Shown here one piece after another: positions 5,416-5,654 of a DNA stretch of 5,654 nucleotides. The notes beneath the pieces were generated by a model. It saw only the letters and a list, made by a program, of their open reading frames with translations, made no database searches and was not told the DNA's origin. Positions within the stretch are counted from its first letter, which is position 1. Every line of letters begins with the position of its first letter. The position numbers and the translations under genes were made by a program. The DNA comes from Chloroflexota bacterium (lineage in GTDB: Bacteria; Chloroflexota; Dehalococcoidia; JAUQQI01), in assembly GCA_030549955.1 (NCBI GenBank), contig JAUQQI010000098.1, positions 1 to 5,654 of the forward strand, written 5' to 3'.

Positions 5416-5654
5416 ATGAAGCGGGTTGGCATTCTCACGGGCGGAGGCGATTGCCCCGGCCTGAATGCGGTGATCCGGGCCGTCGTAAAATCCGCCGTGG
5501 GCCACTACGGCTGGGAGGTCGTCGGCATCGAAGATGGCTACGACGGGCTCGTTGGAGAACCGCGGGTCCGGGTGTTAACCCCGGCCGATGTTCAGGGGAT
5601 CCTGCCCCGGGGCGGCACCATCCTTGGGGCGTCAAATCGCGGCAACCGCCTCGC
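5416..5654 (+). CDS. pfkA: 6-phosphofructokinase, N-terminal part (cut by window end)
   Basis: The frame starts at ATG 5416, 13 bases after the previous stop, and is still open at the window edge after 79 codons. [20 protein letters not shown] (1-20) is the phosphofructokinase N-terminus. GGGD-x-PG-x-N is the phosphoryl-donor loop that every PFK of this superfamily has near residue 10. [11 protein letters not shown] (35-45) corresponds to the 'GxxxGxxGL' segment. [16 protein letters not shown] (62-77) matches the 'GGTxLGxSR/N' region that contacts fructose 6-phosphate. The enzyme phosphorylates fructose 6-phosphate to fructose 1,6-bisphosphate in glycolysis, in the cytoplasm. The [13 protein letters not shown] and LPRGGTILG wording resembles the mixed-substrate group (group III) more than the Bacillus/E. 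coli ATP-PFK. The residue that separates ATP- from PPi-dependent enzymes, near position 104, lies beyond the window, so the donor is undecided. Confidence 0.93.
   Translation, partial: MKRVGILTGGGDCPGLNAVIRAVVKSAVGHYGWEVVGIEDGYDGLVGEPRVRVLTPADVQGILPRGGTILGASNRGNRL

Overview
The window is a GC-rich bacterial segment with every supported gene on the plus strand. The genes are closely spaced (11-25 bases), except for a 64-base AT-richer gap at 5045-5108. GTG starts, CGG as the favoured Arg codon, Shine-Dalgarno (SD) style spacing and compact soluble enzymes fit a high-GC bacterium. A GC-rich, possibly thermophilic or anaerobic member of the Bacillota is my best guess, but nothing in the window fixes the taxonomy.

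Layout. (1) 30-1573: a UspA-type protein followed by two RCK/TrkA-type nucleotide-binding proteins. This looks like the cytosolic regulatory end of a cation (probably K+) transport locus whose membrane subunit would lie upstream of the window. (2) 1585-2424: a complete monofunctional prephenate dehydratase with a C-terminal ACT domain (pheA), the phenylalanine-branch enzyme. (3) 2440-3813: a zinc-dependent M28 aminopeptidase-like enzyme with all expected metal and catalytic residues and no signal peptide. (4) 3825-3941: a 38-residue single-pass membrane protein whose C-terminal end resembles the cbb3-oxidase maturation protein CcoS/FixS. (5) 3953-5044: an exported clan GH-A glycoside hydrolase with an N-E-P acid/base motif and a T-E-A nucleophile motif. 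(6) 5109-5402: a basic 97-residue protein I do not recognise. (7) 5416-window end: the first 79 codons of a 6-phosphofructokinase.

The genes do not form one pathway. The USP/RCK genes form a functional block. pheA, the peptidase, the microprotein and the glycosidase look like a co-directional housekeeping/accessory string that may share transcripts. The AT-richer gap before the unknown protein and pfk is the most plausible place for a new promoter. I see no tRNA, rRNA, CRISPR array, insertion sequence, phage gene or convincing terminator, and no clearly novel multi-gene system. The items most worth a second look are the CcoS-like microprotein, the asymmetric RCK pair with a USP carrying a degenerate ATP loop, and the unknown 97-residue protein.
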